Counted from the first letter of the stretch, positions 16,268-25,512 are shown. The stretch is DNA of 64,000 nucleotides from Epilithonimonas hispanica (GCF_003385395.1 NZ_QNUG01000006.1:1-64000); one strand, 5' to 3'. The notes: generated by a model from the sequence alone, not told the origin. Numbers and translations are program-made.

Positions 16268-17149
16268 TTAAAAATTCAAAAACAATCTAGGATTAACCGG
16301 ATGATTATTTTTATGAACTTCATAATGAAGATGAGGTCCTGTAGAACGTCCAGTATTGCCAGATTTTGCAATGATTTGATTGACTTTTACTCTGTCATTC
16401 GTTTCAACCAAAAGCTCGGAAAGATGTCCGTATAAAGTTACCAAACCATTACCGTGTTCTATCATCACACAATTTCCGTAACCACCTCTCACACCGGAGA
16501 AAATCACTTTTCCAGCCGCTGCTGCTTTCACAGGACTTCCGTAAGCTACAGCGACGTCTAATCCTTTGTGGAACTGCATTTGGTCTTTCTCAGCAGGAGC
16601 GTTGCTGGATGCGTTTTTGTCTTCTTTTACTATGGCTTGTCTTTTCACGACATTACCAAGGCTGTCTTTTTCCTCAGCAACATTAGAATTGTTAGCAATG
16701 TCCGCAGATTTGGGAGGAATAGGGTTTTTTCTGATTCCAAAATTGGAAGAGATATAACCGTCAGTCGGAATTCCCAAAGGAATCTGCTGTAATCTTTGCT
16801 CAAGGTCAACCAAATATTGGCTGTATCGATTACTGACTTTTGCCAAGTAAACTTCATTTTCTAAACTATCTTTTGCCAGTTTTTCAATTCTAAGGTCAGA
16901 AACGTTTTTTGATTTTAGAAATCCATCGATGCTTCTGATGCTTTGGTCAACAAGAGCGAGGTCGGTTTTCAGTTGAAGATGGTCGATACTGTCTTTTTCA
17001 TTATTGATTTTTACAATATTGACCTGATAGACTTTGTCATCTTTTCCATTATAAAGTTTCCCGATGACTAGACCTTCAATAAAACAGATAATTAGTAATA
17101 ATATAAGGACAATATTTTTTTTCTTCTTCGATTTCAGAAATTGGACCAT
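16268..17149 (-). CDS. M23-family (LytM) metallopeptidase, membrane anchored
   Basis: This 293-aa protein has an N-terminal membrane anchor (about 12-30), a coiled-coil-like linker (about 45-125) and a C-terminal LytM domain. The zinc ligands are present: His194 and Asp198 in HKGLD and His275 in HLHYE. Such proteins cleave peptidoglycan cross-links or activate other hydrolases in the periplasm. It is monocistronic with its own promoter (17173-17201) and reads toward the 24-bp repeats. Substrate peptide bond not determinable. Confidence 0.92.
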   Translation of the reverse strand: MVQFLKSKKKKNIVLILLLIICFIEGLVIGKLYNGKDDKVYQVNIVKINNEKDSIDHLQLKTDLALVDQSIRSIDGFLKSKNVSDLRIEKLAKDSLENEVYLAKVSNRYSQYLVDLEQRLQQIPLGIPTDGYISSNFGIRKNPIPPKSADIANNSNVAEEKDSLGNVVKRQAIVKEDKNASSNAPAEKDQMQFHKGLDVAVAYGSPVKAAAAGKVIFSGVRGGYGNCVMIEHGNGLVTLYGHLSELLVETNDRVKVNQIIAKSGNTGRSTGPHLHYEVHKNNHPVNPRLFLNF

Positions 17150-17172
17150 TAATTGATTTTTAAAATGGACTG

Positions 17173-17201
17173 CAAAAGTAAGGAATTTTTATTTTTATCA
17201 A
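17173..17201 (-). promoter_or_regulatory. Promoter of the M23 peptidase gene
   Basis: On the minus strand TTG (17201-17199), 18 bases, then TACTTTTG (17180-17173), with the ATG 24 bases further on. Good match to the Bacteroidota consensus. Confidence 0.75.
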
Positions 17202-17302
17202 TGTTAATCGATGTTACGAATGTCTTTATCTATAACAAAAGTTAATTATTCTTAAATTATTGTTAAAGCAAACTTAGATTTATGTAGATTCATAAATAAC
17301 CT

Positions 17303-17310
17303 TAGATTTG
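17303..17310 (+). promoter_or_regulatory. -7 promoter element of gpsA
   Basis: TAGATTTG matches TAnnTTTG, 26 bases before the gpsA start. The -33 element is not clear. Confidence 0.55.
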
Positions 17311-17335
17311 TAGTTGCTATTAAAGCCAAACAAAA

Positions 17336-18352
17336 ATGACAAAGAAATTGACTAAAGCAACTAAAAGTACACGCGTTGGAGTTTTAGGAAGCGGAAGTTT
17401 TGCAACGGCTATTGTAAAGATGCTTTTGGAAAATTGCAAGTCTGTGCATTGGTGCGTGAGAAATGAGTTTGTAAAAGGTGCTATCGAACAGAGAGGGCAC
17501 AACCCGAGCTATTTGACAACGGTAAGTTTTAATCTTAAAAAACTTCAGATTACAACAGATATCAACGAGTTGGTTTCCAATTGTGATGTGATTATTCTGG
17601 CGGTTCCGTCCATCTATCTGGCAGAATTTATGGAGAAACTGACTTGCGATTATCAAGGCAAATTATTCTGTTCTGCTATCAAAGGGATTGTTCCGAAACA
17701 TAATGACATCGTGGCACATTATCTTCGTGATGAATTCAAAATCGGATTCAAAAATCAGGCGGTTATTGCCGGTCCTTGTCACGCAGAAGAGGTGGCGATG
17801 GAACGTTTGTCTTATTTGACTGTTGCTGTTGCTGAACAAGATGATGCGGATACTTTGCAAGAGATTTTGTCATCTTTTTATATTAAAGTTAATACAAGTT
17901 GCGATATTCTCGGAAACGAATATTCTGCGATTCTGAAAAATATCTATGCCATCGGAGCAGGAATTGCAAGCGGTTTAGGTTACGGTGATAACTTCATTGC
18001 GGTTTATGTTTCCAATGCCATTCGTGAAATGGAAACTTTCCTGGAAGCAATTTATCCGGAACCAAGAGATGTGAATGATAGTGCTTATCTGGGAGATTTG
18101 ATTGTAACGGCTTATTCGTTATTTTCCAGAAACAGAAACTTGGGGAATTTGATTGGAAAAGGTTATACCGTGAAATCTGCCATTCAGTCAATGAGTATGG
18201 TTGCCGAAGGTTATTATGCAACGAATGGAATCTATGCTATTTGTAAAGAAAAAAAACTGAAACTTCCTATCATTAATGCTGTGTATGATATTTTGTATGA
18301 AGGAAAAAGTGCAGAAAAACAATTTGCAAAACTGACGGACAAATTGACGTAA
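17336..18352 (+). CDS. gpsA: Glycerol-3-phosphate dehydrogenase (NAD(P)+)
   Basis: This 338-aa cytosolic enzyme makes sn-glycerol-3-phosphate from dihydroxyacetone phosphate for phospholipid synthesis. The Rossmann motif is VLGSGSFATA (near residue 15); the family motifs SAIKGIVP, AGPCHAEEV and LKNIYAIGAGIASGLGYGDN are present, supplying the catalytic Lys region. Length is normal. It is monocistronic, with a TAGATTTG element upstream and a palindromic repeat downstream. Confidence 0.95.
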   Translation: MTKKLTKATKSTRVGVLGSGSFATAIVKMLLENCKSVHWCVRNEFVKGAIEQRGHNPSYLTTVSFNLKKLQITTDINELVSNCDVIILAVPSIYLAEFMEKLTCDYQGKLFCSAIKGIVPKHNDIVAHYLRDEFKIGFKNQAVIAGPCHAEEVAMERLSYLTVAVAEQDDADTLQEILSSFYIKVNTSCDILGNEYSAILKNIYAIGAGIASGLGYGDNFIAVYVSNAIREMETFLEAIYPEPRDVNDSAYLGDLIVTAYSLFSRNRNLGNLIGKGYTVKSAIQSMSMVAEGYYATNGIYAICKEKKLKLPIINAVYDILYEGKSAEKQFAKLTDKLT

Positions 18353-18360
18353 ATTTTTAA

Positions 18361-18473
18361 AACCACATAGACACATATGATTTTGAATTTTAAAATACTT
18401 ACTAAAGATTAAATAGCTATTTTAACTTTAGTGAACTCTTATTATAGCATTTTTTCTATGTGCCTATGTGGTT
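18361..18473. repeat. Intergenic inverted-repeat element
   Basis: 17-base arms at 18361-18377 (AACCACATAGACACATA) and 18457-18473 pair with one mismatch around a 79-base AT-rich centre. Similar ACACAAAG/CACA-type terminal inverted repeats occur at 22950-23100 and about 52756-52855. Confidence 0.65.
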
Positions 18474-18588
18474 AAAGATTTCAAAAAATAATGTAAATCT
18501 TAAAGAAAGTTAATTAACAATTATTAAAAATACAATGGAATAGAATTTGCGAACTTTGATTCGTTGAAAAATAAACACAAAAACAAAA

Positions 18589-18927
18589 ATGAAATATTCA
18601 AAATTTAAATTAGCTCAGGAAGCCATCAAACACAAAGGATTTTTGCAGAAGATTCCTTCTGTTTTCCGAATGATAAAATTGTATTACAAAGGAGAATATA
18701 AAATGAAATTCACAGATATTCTGTTGCCAGCTTTGGCTTTGATTTATGTGGTTTCGCCTATTGATATCATTCCAGATTTTGTACCTGTGATTGGGGCTTT
18801 GGATGATTTAGCAATCTTAGCTTTAGCAATTCCTTTATTAATGAAAGAAGTGGACAAATTTCTGCTTTGGGAAAGTCAAAGGAATAATCCAAATTCCAAA
18901 ATCATCGATGCAGAAATCGTAGAGTAA
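18589..18927 (+). CDS. DUF1232 (YkvA-like) membrane protein
   Basis: This 112-aa protein carries the DUF1232 signature YVVSPIDIIPDFVPVIGALDDLAIL (about residues 45-69) inside two hydrophobic segments (about 44-60 and 64-84). The function of the family is unknown; members are small inner-membrane proteins. Both flanks hold repeats or terminators, so it is transcribed alone. Confidence 0.88.
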   Translation: MKYSKFKLAQEAIKHKGFLQKIPSVFRMIKLYYKGEYKMKFTDILLPALALIYVVSPIDIIPDFVPVIGALDDLAILALAIPLLMKEVDKFLLWESQRNNPNSKIIDAEIVE

Positions 18928-18944
18928 CAAAATACTTAGAATAA

Positions 18945-18979
18945 AAAAATCCCGATTCAAAAACTGAATCGGGATTTTT
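18945..18979. terminator. Bidirectional terminator
   Basis: Perfect 15-base arms (18945-18959 and 18965-18979) with a 5-base loop lie between the convergent DUF1232 and NifU-like genes. A-run and T-run flanks let it serve both strands. Confidence 0.88.
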
Positions 18980-18984
18980 ACTTT

Positions 18985-19233
18985 TTAAACGCTGATAACT
19001 TCTTGTATCTCTGGCGCAAATTGCTTGATGGTGTTTTCCACACCCAGTTTCATTGTAGAACTGCTGATACCACAGCTAGAGCAGTTTCCGAGTAGTTTGA
19101 CAAAAACTTTGTCTTCCTGTACATCTACTAGCTCAATATCGCCACCATCTTTTTGCAAAAACGGGCGGATGCTGTCCAAAGCGTCCATTACTTTCGTTAC
19201 CAGTTCTTCCTGAATTTGATTTGTATTATCCAT
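18985..19233 (-). CDS. NifU-like Fe-S scaffold/carrier domain protein
   Basis: This 82-aa protein is a stand-alone NifU C-terminal domain with GNCSSC (Cys51 and Cys54), the pair that binds a transient 4Fe-4S cluster, and FLQKDGGDIELV, the usual domain opening. It should pass clusters to apo-proteins in the cytosol. It follows the Mrp gene by four bases and is surely co-transcribed, giving an Fe-S delivery pair. Confidence 0.93.
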   Translation of the reverse strand: MDNTNQIQEELVTKVMDALDSIRPFLQKDGGDIELVDVQEDKVFVKLLGNCSSCGISSSTMKLGVENTIKQFAPEIQEVISV

Positions 19234-19237
19234 TTTA

Positions 19238-20347
19238 TTATTTTTTCTTAGGCGAGCAACCAGCCATTGTTGTGATTTTCACGGCTTCGGTTGCAGGTAG
19301 ATTTTTGTTTCTTTCTACAAGACTTTCTACCATATTTTGGGCAGTTTTTGTATAAATTTCAGATATTTTGGAATTTTCCTGCAGCGCCGCTGGTCTTCCA
19401 ACATCTCCGGCTTCTCTGATACTTTGAATCAATGGAATCTCTCCCAAAACCGGAATTCCCAAATCTTCTGCCATAAACTGAGCGCCTTGTTTTCCAAAGA
19501 TATAATATTTATTCTCAGGTAATTCCTCTGGCGTAAAATAAGCCATATTTTCTATCAATCCCAAAACAGGAATGTTGATGCTTTCCATATTGAACATTGC
19601 GATTCCTTTTCTCACATCGGCTAGCGCAACGTGTTGAGGTGTACTTACAATCACAGCTCCTGTAACCGGAACTTCCTGAATAATAGATAAGTGAATATCG
19701 CCGGTTCCTGGAGGAAGGTCAATCAAAAGGAAATCTAATTCGCCCCAATCCGCATCACGAATCATCTGATTCAAAGCTTTAGAAGCCATTGGTCCTCTCC
19801 AAACTACTGCTTGATTGGCGCCTGAGAAATATCCAATTGACAGCATTTTCACACCATAATTTTCAATCGGTTTCATCAGATTTCTACCATTTACTTCTAC
19901 AGAAATTGGTTTTTGTCCTTCTGTATCAAGCATTGTAGGAACAGACGGTCCGTAGATATCCGCATCCAGCAATCCAACTTTGAAACCCATTTTTGCCAAC
20001 GTCACCGCAAGATTAGCAGAAACTGTAGATTTTCCAACACCACCTTTTCCGGAAGCGATGGCGATAATATTCTGAATTCCCGGGATTTGTTTCCCTTTGA
20101 TTTCGTTCGTCGCGGGCGTAGCCGGCAATTCAGGAGAAGTTATTTTCAATTTCAAGTTGATATGTTCCCCGAATTCCGAAGCAAAAGCTTGTTTCATAGC
20201 AACTTCCAATTTCTTTTTCTCGTGCATTGCAGGCGAGTGAGACGTCATATCGATATACACATCATCGCCCATCACTTGGAAATTACTCACAAGGTCATCC
20301 ACTTCTATCTCTTTCAGAAAATCCTGAACTTTTGATTTCGTCAGCAT
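19238..20347 (-). CDS. Mrp/NBP35-family Fe-S cluster carrier ATPase (ApbC-like)
   Basis: This 369-aa protein has an N-terminal DUF59/MIP18 domain (about 1-75) and a P-loop ATPase domain with ASGKGGVGKST (about 98-108), DADIYGPS and DLPPGTGD motifs. It carries Fe-S clusters to client enzymes. The bridging CxxC found in many Mrp proteins before the IFG motif is absent: the stretch reads FTPEELPENKYYIFG. The only late Cys is in AGCSP near the C-terminus. The gene heads an operon with the NifU-like gene and has a -7 element at 20374-20381. Confidence 0.92.
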   Translation of the reverse strand: MLTKSKVQDFLKEIEVDDLVSNFQVMGDDVYIDMTSHSPAMHEKKKLEVAMKQAFASEFGEHINLKLKITSPELPATPATNEIKGKQIPGIQNIIAIASGKGGVGKSTVSANLAVTLAKMGFKVGLLDADIYGPSVPTMLDTEGQKPISVEVNGRNLMKPIENYGVKMLSIGYFSGANQAVVWRGPMASKALNQMIRDADWGELDFLLIDLPPGTGDIHLSIIQEVPVTGAVIVSTPQHVALADVRKGIAMFNMESINIPVLGLIENMAYFTPEELPENKYYIFGKQGAQFMAEDLGIPVLGEIPLIQSIREAGDVGRPAALQENSKISEIYTKTAQNMVESLVERNKNLPATEAVKITTMAGCSPKKK

Positions 20348-20373
20348 AAAATTTATTATTCTTTAAGTGGCTA

Positions 20374-20381
20374 CAAAATTA
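20374..20381 (-). promoter_or_regulatory. -7 promoter element of the Mrp-NifU operon
   Basis: On the minus strand TAATTTTG, 26 bases before the Mrp start codon. Confidence 0.55.
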
Positions 20382-20540
20382 CGGATTTTAAAATTAATTT
20401 AGAATTAATTGAATTTATGATTTTGTCTATCTAGATGATTTTTGGCAGGGTTTTTGAGTAGTAGGGTTTGAGCATTTTAGTGTTCAAAAAATTAATGATA
20501 AGGTAAAAACTCCCATACTCTCAAACGCTCCAACTCATTT

Positions 20541-20660
20541 TAGGAGCCGGGAACCTGCTGTTCACTATATCTTTTTTGTCATTGCGAACGAAGTGAAGCA
20601 ATCTTTAGAAACTTTTCCCGCAATCACAAAAAAGGATGCCGTTCCCATCAGGGCTATGGG
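20541..20660. repeat. Long hairpin repeat (AGCC...GGCT family), copy with inserted sequence
   Basis: On the minus strand the ends read TAGCCCTGATGGGAACGG then CATCCTTTTTT, and AAAAAAGATATAGTG then CGGCTCCTA. These match the canonical form of a palindromic repeat also at 32232-32352, 47217-47300 and 51271-51365. The centre contains CATTGCGAACGAAGTGAAG, a sequence absent from the other three copies. No gene is seen between 20348 and 20740. Confidence 0.7.
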
Positions 20661-20740
20661 ATTTTTCCTTCGAATCCAGTTTTGACAATGAAAATCCAAT
20701 TTTGTCATTCTGTAGAAACCTAAATCCGCAGTTAGTATTA

Positions 20741-21679
20741 TTATAGACTTTCGACAGCTTGTTTTGGGCTTGGAAAATATGTGCCAACTCTAGGATCCAT
20801 AATGTTTCCTCCAAATCCTTCACTTTTGTCGGACAACTGAGAAATATTTTTCTTTAAAAGTTCGAAATATTCTTTATTATTCGATTTTTTTATAGACCAG
20901 ATTGCAATTACTTTTTCAAAGTTAGCAGATGTTTTATCTAAAATTACAGAAATTAGATAGTTGTCACTTTCTTTAGTTTTATAATTACCTAAAAGTTGTA
21001 AAGCAGAAACTCTTGAATGAAAATTCTCAGACTTTGCAAATTTTAAAACGTCATTAATATTTGGCATTAAATCAAGAAGATAAGCTGTTTCTAAAGCGGA
21101 ATGTTGAAGATAGAATAATGAAATTTCATTTTCGGCAAAACCCGCTGGATGTTTGCTTAAGTAATCATTAATAAAATTTAAAATTTTTGTTTTATCAAAT
21201 TTTCCTGTCTTGTAATAACTCCAAATATTTTCAAACGTTAGTTCATAAATAATTTGAGGAATTGATGCTTGGTGATAGCTGTGTCTATATGTTGCAATAA
21301 CATTTTTATTATCAAGTTCTGCAAATCCTGAAGTTGGTGTAGGTAATGAATAATTATTGTTCTTATTCTTTTTTAAAAATAAATAATAAGAAGAATTTCT
21401 TTTTAAATCAATATTTATAGTTTCCCCAGAACTACTCGTTAATTCAAGAAGGCAATAATTATCAATTATTATCTCATCAGGAGTTATTTCATTTCCAAAT
21501 CTTTTCTCGATTTTAATTTTTGCATTTTTACCTTTATTTTCAATCACTTTGCCAAAAACAAAATAATCAGATTTTTCTATAATTTCTTTTTGCCAAGGTT
21601 CATTCCAGGTTTCAGCTTTCAAGTTTAATGCTGAAAATATAAATATAATTGCTAATAAAATTTTTTTTAAATTCTTCAT
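20741..21679 (-). CDS. Secreted protein with HEAT-like C-terminus, function unknown
   Basis: This 312-aa protein has a signal peptide (about 1-22, ALNLKAE). Residues about 25-120 form a beta-rich domain (FVFGKVIENKGKNAKIKIE); residues about 165-290 are helical with spaced repeats (DVLKFAKSENFHSRVSALQLLGNY), resembling HEAT repeats. It starts 9 bases after the symporter stop and may be co-transcribed with it. No catalytic motif is seen. Confidence 0.75.
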   Translation of the reverse strand: MKNLKKILLAIIFIFSALNLKAETWNEPWQKEIIEKSDYFVFGKVIENKGKNAKIKIEKRFGNEITPDEIIIDNYCLLELTSSSGETINIDLKRNSSYYLFLKKNKNNNYSLPTPTSGFAELDNKNVIATYRHSYHQASIPQIIYELTFENIWSYYKTGKFDKTKILNFINDYLSKHPAGFAENEISLFYLQHSALETAYLLDLMPNINDVLKFAKSENFHSRVSALQLLGNYKTKESDNYLISVILDKTSANFEKVIAIWSIKKSNNKEYFELLKKNISQLSDKSEGFGGNIMDPRVGTYFPSPKQAVESL

Positions 21680-21688
21680 AATCCTCTA

Positions 21689-22924
21689 TTAACTTTCCAA
21701 TTGTCCTTCCCACTTACTCACAGCAGAAGTCGCTAACGCATTCCCAAGAACATTTGTCATACTTCTTCCCATATCGCAGAAATGATCAATTGGAAGAATC
21801 AAAGCAATTCCTTCCACAGGAATATCAAACATCCCACACGCTGCGACGATGATTACCAAACTTGCTCTCGGAACACCCGCAATTCCTTTACTCGTCAACA
21901 TTAGAACCAAAAGCATTATGATTTGTTGTCCAAGAGGCATATCAATTCCATAAATCTGTGCAATGAAAATAGATGCAAACGTCATATACATCATACTTCC
22001 GTCCAAATTGAAAGAATATCCCAAAGGCAAAATGAAAGAAACAATTCTGCTATTACATCCGAATCTCTCTAATTCTTCTACTAATTTTGGGAAAACAGCT
22101 TCGGAACTTGTTGTGGAAAATGCAATCAATAATGGTTCTTTAATTCTTCTCAACAAATCAAAAAGTCGATTACCAAGAATCATATAGCCAACCAAAAGTA
22201 AAACCAGCCAAAGAACAGCTAAGGCAAAGAAGAAGTCTCGAAGATAGATTGCATAGACTTTGAAAATCTCAAAACCATTGGTTGCAACAACTGCAGAAAT
22301 CGCTCCGAAGACGCCAAGCGGAGCAACCCACATTATGTAACCCACCATTTTCAAAATAGCGTGAGCAATCACGTCCAAACCTTTGATAACTGGTTTTGTA
22401 TATTCTTCGCCCATTGCTGACAATGCAATCCCAAACATTACAGAAAAGACAACAATTTGTAAAACTTCATTGGTCGCAAAAGCTTCGAATAAACTTTTTG
22501 GGATGATGTGTTTTACAAAGTCTTCCATAGAAAATCCTTTGCTGTTACTCACGATTTCGGAAGCAGAAGAAGCATCTGTGAGTGGGAGTTTTGTCACGTG
22601 ACCAGGTTCCAGCCAATTCACTAAAACCAATCCAATCATTAATGAAACCAAAGATGCTGTAATAAACCAAAGCATCGCTTTTGTACCAACACGACCAACC
22701 ATCTTGATATCGCCCATTTTTGCAATCCCAACAACTAAAGTGGAGAAAACCAAAGGCGCAATAATCATCTGAATCAGTCGGATGAAGACGGTTCCAAGAA
22801 GTTTGATGTTTTTTGAAAAGTCATCTGCCGAATCGGGATAATTGGTGTGCACAACGCCTCCTAAAATAACTCCCAAAATCAATGCAAAAATAATTGCGAA
22901 AAACAGTTTGTTTTGACCTTTCAT
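21689..22924 (-). CDS. Dicarboxylate/amino acid:cation symporter (DAACS family)
   Basis: This 411-aa inner-membrane protein has the eight-helix plus two-hairpin pattern of GltP/DctA carriers. The family signatures are present: the serine-rich hairpin AFSTTSSEAVFPKLVEEL and GYSFNLDGSMMYM in the substrate/cation site, followed by GIAGVPRAS. It imports glutamate, aspartate or C4-dicarboxylates with Na+ or H+; the exact substrate cannot be told. First gene of a possible two-gene unit with the secreted protein downstream. Confidence 0.93.
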   Translation of the reverse strand: MKGQNKLFFAIIFALILGVILGGVVHTNYPDSADDFSKNIKLLGTVFIRLIQMIIAPLVFSTLVVGIAKMGDIKMVGRVGTKAMLWFITASLVSLMIGLVLVNWLEPGHVTKLPLTDASSASEIVSNSKGFSMEDFVKHIIPKSLFEAFATNEVLQIVVFSVMFGIALSAMGEEYTKPVIKGLDVIAHAILKMVGYIMWVAPLGVFGAISAVVATNGFEIFKVYAIYLRDFFFALAVLWLVLLLVGYMILGNRLFDLLRRIKEPLLIAFSTTSSEAVFPKLVEELERFGCNSRIVSFILPLGYSFNLDGSMMYMTFASIFIAQIYGIDMPLGQQIIMLLVLMLTSKGIAGVPRASLVIIVAACGMFDIPVEGIALILPIDHFCDMGRSMTNVLGNALATSAVSKWEGQLES

Positions 22925-22949
22925 AACTTTCTATATATTTAAATATTTT

Positions 22950-23100
22950 GAACACAAAGTCCACTGAGATATCATTTATTGAAATGTTTTAAGGCTCACA
23001 AAGGCGTAAAACTTAACAAAGAATAAATTCTCTTATAAGCGAAGCGACTTTGTGAACTATTGAGCATTATTTTATAAATTCTTTGTGTGCTCTGTGTTCC
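22950..23100. repeat. Intergenic nested inverted-repeat element
   Basis: Outer ends (about 22950-22969 and 23081-23100) and inner ends (GGCTCACAAAGGCG near 22993, CGACTTTGTGAAC near 23045) form imperfect nested inverted repeats of the ACACAAAG type. Related to elements at 18361-18473 and about 52756-52855. No coding potential seen in 22925-23294. Confidence 0.5.
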
Positions 23101-23294
23101 AATAAAATTTTAAAACTTCTTTAATATAAATTGTAACTGAACAAAACTAATATTTTTGAGAGAATAACCACCAATATTTTAAATTAATATTAAGTCAATC
23201 AGTGAAAAATCAAGATTTCTCATCAACAAAAATAAAATAGCATTCACGCTCAGTTTAAATTAGATTTCGTTCTTTGTACAAATCATATCTGTAT

Positions 23295-24119
23295 ATGAAA
23301 AGAGATGTTGAAATTGTCATTATTTCTGATGTACATCTTGGAACTTATGGTTGTAAAGCCAAAGAATTACTGAGATATCTGAATTCTATCCGTCCAAAAA
23401 CTTTGATTTTGAATGGTGATATCATCGACATCTGGCAGTTCAAAAAATCTTATTTTCCGAAGTCTCATCTCAAGGTTATCAAAAAATTAATCTCATTTGC
23501 GACCAAAGAATCGGAGGTTTTTTACATCACAGGCAATCACGACGAGGCATTCAGAAATTTTACAGATTTCGAATTAGGGAAATTGAAGTTGTGTAACAAA
23601 CACGTTTTGAAACTTGGTGAGAAAAAAGCTTGGATTTTTCACGGTGATGTTTTTGATGCATCAGTTCAGCATTCCAAATGGATTGCAAAGTTGGGTGGAA
23701 AAGGTTACGATTTATTGATTGCGATTAACAATCTTGTGAACTGGGGATTGGAAAAAATGGGAAGAGAAAAATATTCCTTCTCAAAAAAAATCAAGAACAA
23801 TGTCAAAAAAGCAGTAAAATATATCGGTGATTTTGAATTAACCGCTTCCGAGTTGGCCATTGAAAATGAATTTGATTATGTGATTTGCGGACACATTCAT
23901 CAGCCTCAAATCCGAGAAGTAACAAACAAAAAAGGCAAATGTATCTATCTGAATTCAGGAGATTGGGTGGAAAACCTTTCCGCTCTGGAATATCATAATG
24001 GTGAGTGGAAATTGTTTGTTTATGAAGATGAAAAACACAATTTGCTGGATGAGGAAATCGATGAAATGAAGGAAATCAACAGCGCGGAACTAATGAAAAT
24101 CGTGACTCAGATTGTATAA
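23295..24119 (+). CDS. LpxH-like metallophosphoesterase (UDP-2,3-diacylglucosamine diphosphatase family)
   Basis: This 274-aa protein is a calcineurin-type phosphoesterase with all metal motifs: SDVHLG, NGDIIDIW, GNHDE, FHGDVFD and CGHIHQP. The likely role is the lipid A step making lipid X, or a related phosphate-ester hydrolysis; members of this branch are commonly annotated that way but not all are tested. ATG 23295 is preferred over TTG 23274. It is followed by a glycosyltransferase gene 69 bases later, consistent with envelope lipid work. Confidence 0.83.
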   Translation: MKRDVEIVIISDVHLGTYGCKAKELLRYLNSIRPKTLILNGDIIDIWQFKKSYFPKSHLKVIKKLISFATKESEVFYITGNHDEAFRNFTDFELGKLKLCNKHVLKLGEKKAWIFHGDVFDASVQHSKWIAKLGGKGYDLLIAINNLVNWGLEKMGREKYSFSKKIKNNVKKAVKYIGDFELTASELAIENEFDYVICGHIHQPQIREVTNKKGKCIYLNSGDWVENLSALEYHNGEWKLFVYEDEKHNLLDEEIDEMKEINSAELMKIVTQIV

Positions 24120-24188
24120 ATTCTTTGAGAGCCTCAAACGGATAATGCTAAAATAAAGAAACACAAATATTTAATTTTTTAAAGCGAT

Positions 24189-25157
24189 ATGAAAATATTA
24201 TACGCCTTCCAAGGTACAGGAAACGGACATCTTGCGAGAGCTCAGGAGATCATCCCGATTTTGAAAAAGCACGCGCTTGTGGATACTTTAATCAGTGGGC
24301 ATCAGACCCAATTGAAGTCAGATTTTGACATCGACTTCCGGTTCAAAGGTATTTCTCTGCTTTATAACAAAACAGGTGGATTGTCTTACAAGAAAACGTT
24401 TTTTGAGAATAATTTTTTTAAAGCTGCGAAAGTCATTAAAGATTTAGATTTGAGTGCTTATGATTTGATTATCAACGATTTTGAACCATTGACAGGTTGG
24501 GCGGCAAAATTAAAAGATCTAGCAATTGTAGAACTGAGTCATCAAGCGTCTTTGACCTTTAAAGAAACGCCAAAACCTGAGAAAAAAGACTGGCTCGGCG
24601 ATATGATTTTGAAGTATTATGTGCCTTGTGACAAGAAAATTGGGTTTCATTTTGAGAACTATAATTCGCATATCAAGAAGCCTGTTATCAGACAAAAAAT
24701 CAGAAAACTGAATCCTGAAAACAAAGGTCATTATTTGGTTTATCTTCCAAGTTTTTCGGATGAGGTAATTACTAATTTCCTTACAAGAATTGATGTTGAA
24801 TGGAAGGTTTTCTCAAAATATGCCAAGCAACATCAGAAATTCAATAACGTAGAGGTTTTCCCGATTGACGAAACAAAATATCTGGAATTGTTCGAATCTT
24901 GCGAAGGAATCCTTTGTAATGCAGGCTTCGAAACACCTGCAGAAGCGCTTTTTATGTACAAGAAATTATTCGTTATCCCAATAGAAAATCAATACGAGCA
25001 AGAGTGTAATGCGTTTGCACTTCACAAAATGGGGATCGCCAATTCGGACAAACTGGACCCAATCAAAATCCGAGAATGGATTAATTCCGAAAAAAGATTA
25101 GAAGTGGATTATCCGGATAATATTGAAAGTATTCTGACAAAAGAGGTTTTGTATTAA
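24189..25157 (+). CDS. MurG/MGT-like GT-B glycosyltransferase
   Basis: This 322-aa cytosolic protein begins with the GT-B N-terminal motif FQGTGNGHLARA (8-19) and ends with a nucleotide-sugar site GILCNAGFETPAEAL and VIPIENQYEQECNA, as in family 28-type enzymes. It lies after the LpxH-like gene and may glycosylate a membrane lipid. Acceptor and donor are not determinable. Confidence 0.82.
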   Translation: MKILYAFQGTGNGHLARAQEIIPILKKHALVDTLISGHQTQLKSDFDIDFRFKGISLLYNKTGGLSYKKTFFENNFFKAAKVIKDLDLSAYDLIINDFEPLTGWAAKLKDLAIVELSHQASLTFKETPKPEKKDWLGDMILKYYVPCDKKIGFHFENYNSHIKKPVIRQKIRKLNPENKGHYLVYLPSFSDEVITNFLTRIDVEWKVFSKYAKQHQKFNNVEVFPIDETKYLELFESCEGILCNAGFETPAEALFMYKKLFVIPIENQYEQECNAFALHKMGIANSDKLDPIKIREWINSEKRLEVDYPDNIESILTKEVLY

Positions 25158-25160
25158 TAA

Positions 25161-25481
25161 TCAACCATTAACAAATTTTTCTTTTATAACGGAATCTTTT
25201 TGAATTGTGAGTAAAATATATTGCGTGTATAAATAGGAATATCCAAAATTAGCAGAATCCAGAAATATACCGCTTGGAACAACTCCTTTTTTATTTGTTT
25301 TAAAGATTTTTTCACCGTGAATAGGATGATCTTCAGGATGAAGCTCGAAATATTTTTCTAAAGGATTATTCAAAAGACTATATTCTTTGTTTTCTAATAT
25401 TATTCTGTCTAGCTCCTGCGACGTTGCATTAATTCTGACGATGAACATTAGAACAAAAATAATAAGGAATTTGATTTTCAT
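25161..25481 (-). CDS. Small secreted protein, unknown function
   Basis: This 106-aa protein starts with a signal peptide (about 1-20, IVRINATSQ). The remainder (ELDRIILENKEYSLLNNPLEKYFE, KGVVPSGIFLDSANF) shows no known domain to me. It is convergent with the glycosyltransferase, ending four bases from that gene's stop, and has its own position behind a terminator. Confidence 0.6.
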   Translation of the reverse strand: MKIKFLIIFVLMFIVRINATSQELDRIILENKEYSLLNNPLEKYFELHPEDHPIHGEKIFKTNKKGVVPSGIFLDSANFGYSYLYTQYILLTIQKDSVIKEKFVNG

Positions 25482-25512
25482 TTCGAATGATTAGTAAACC
25501 TCAAAAATAGAA

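Noticed and set aside
20605-20823. 72-codon minus-strand frame
   Set aside because: Overlaps the end of the 20741 gene in another frame and runs through the repeat.
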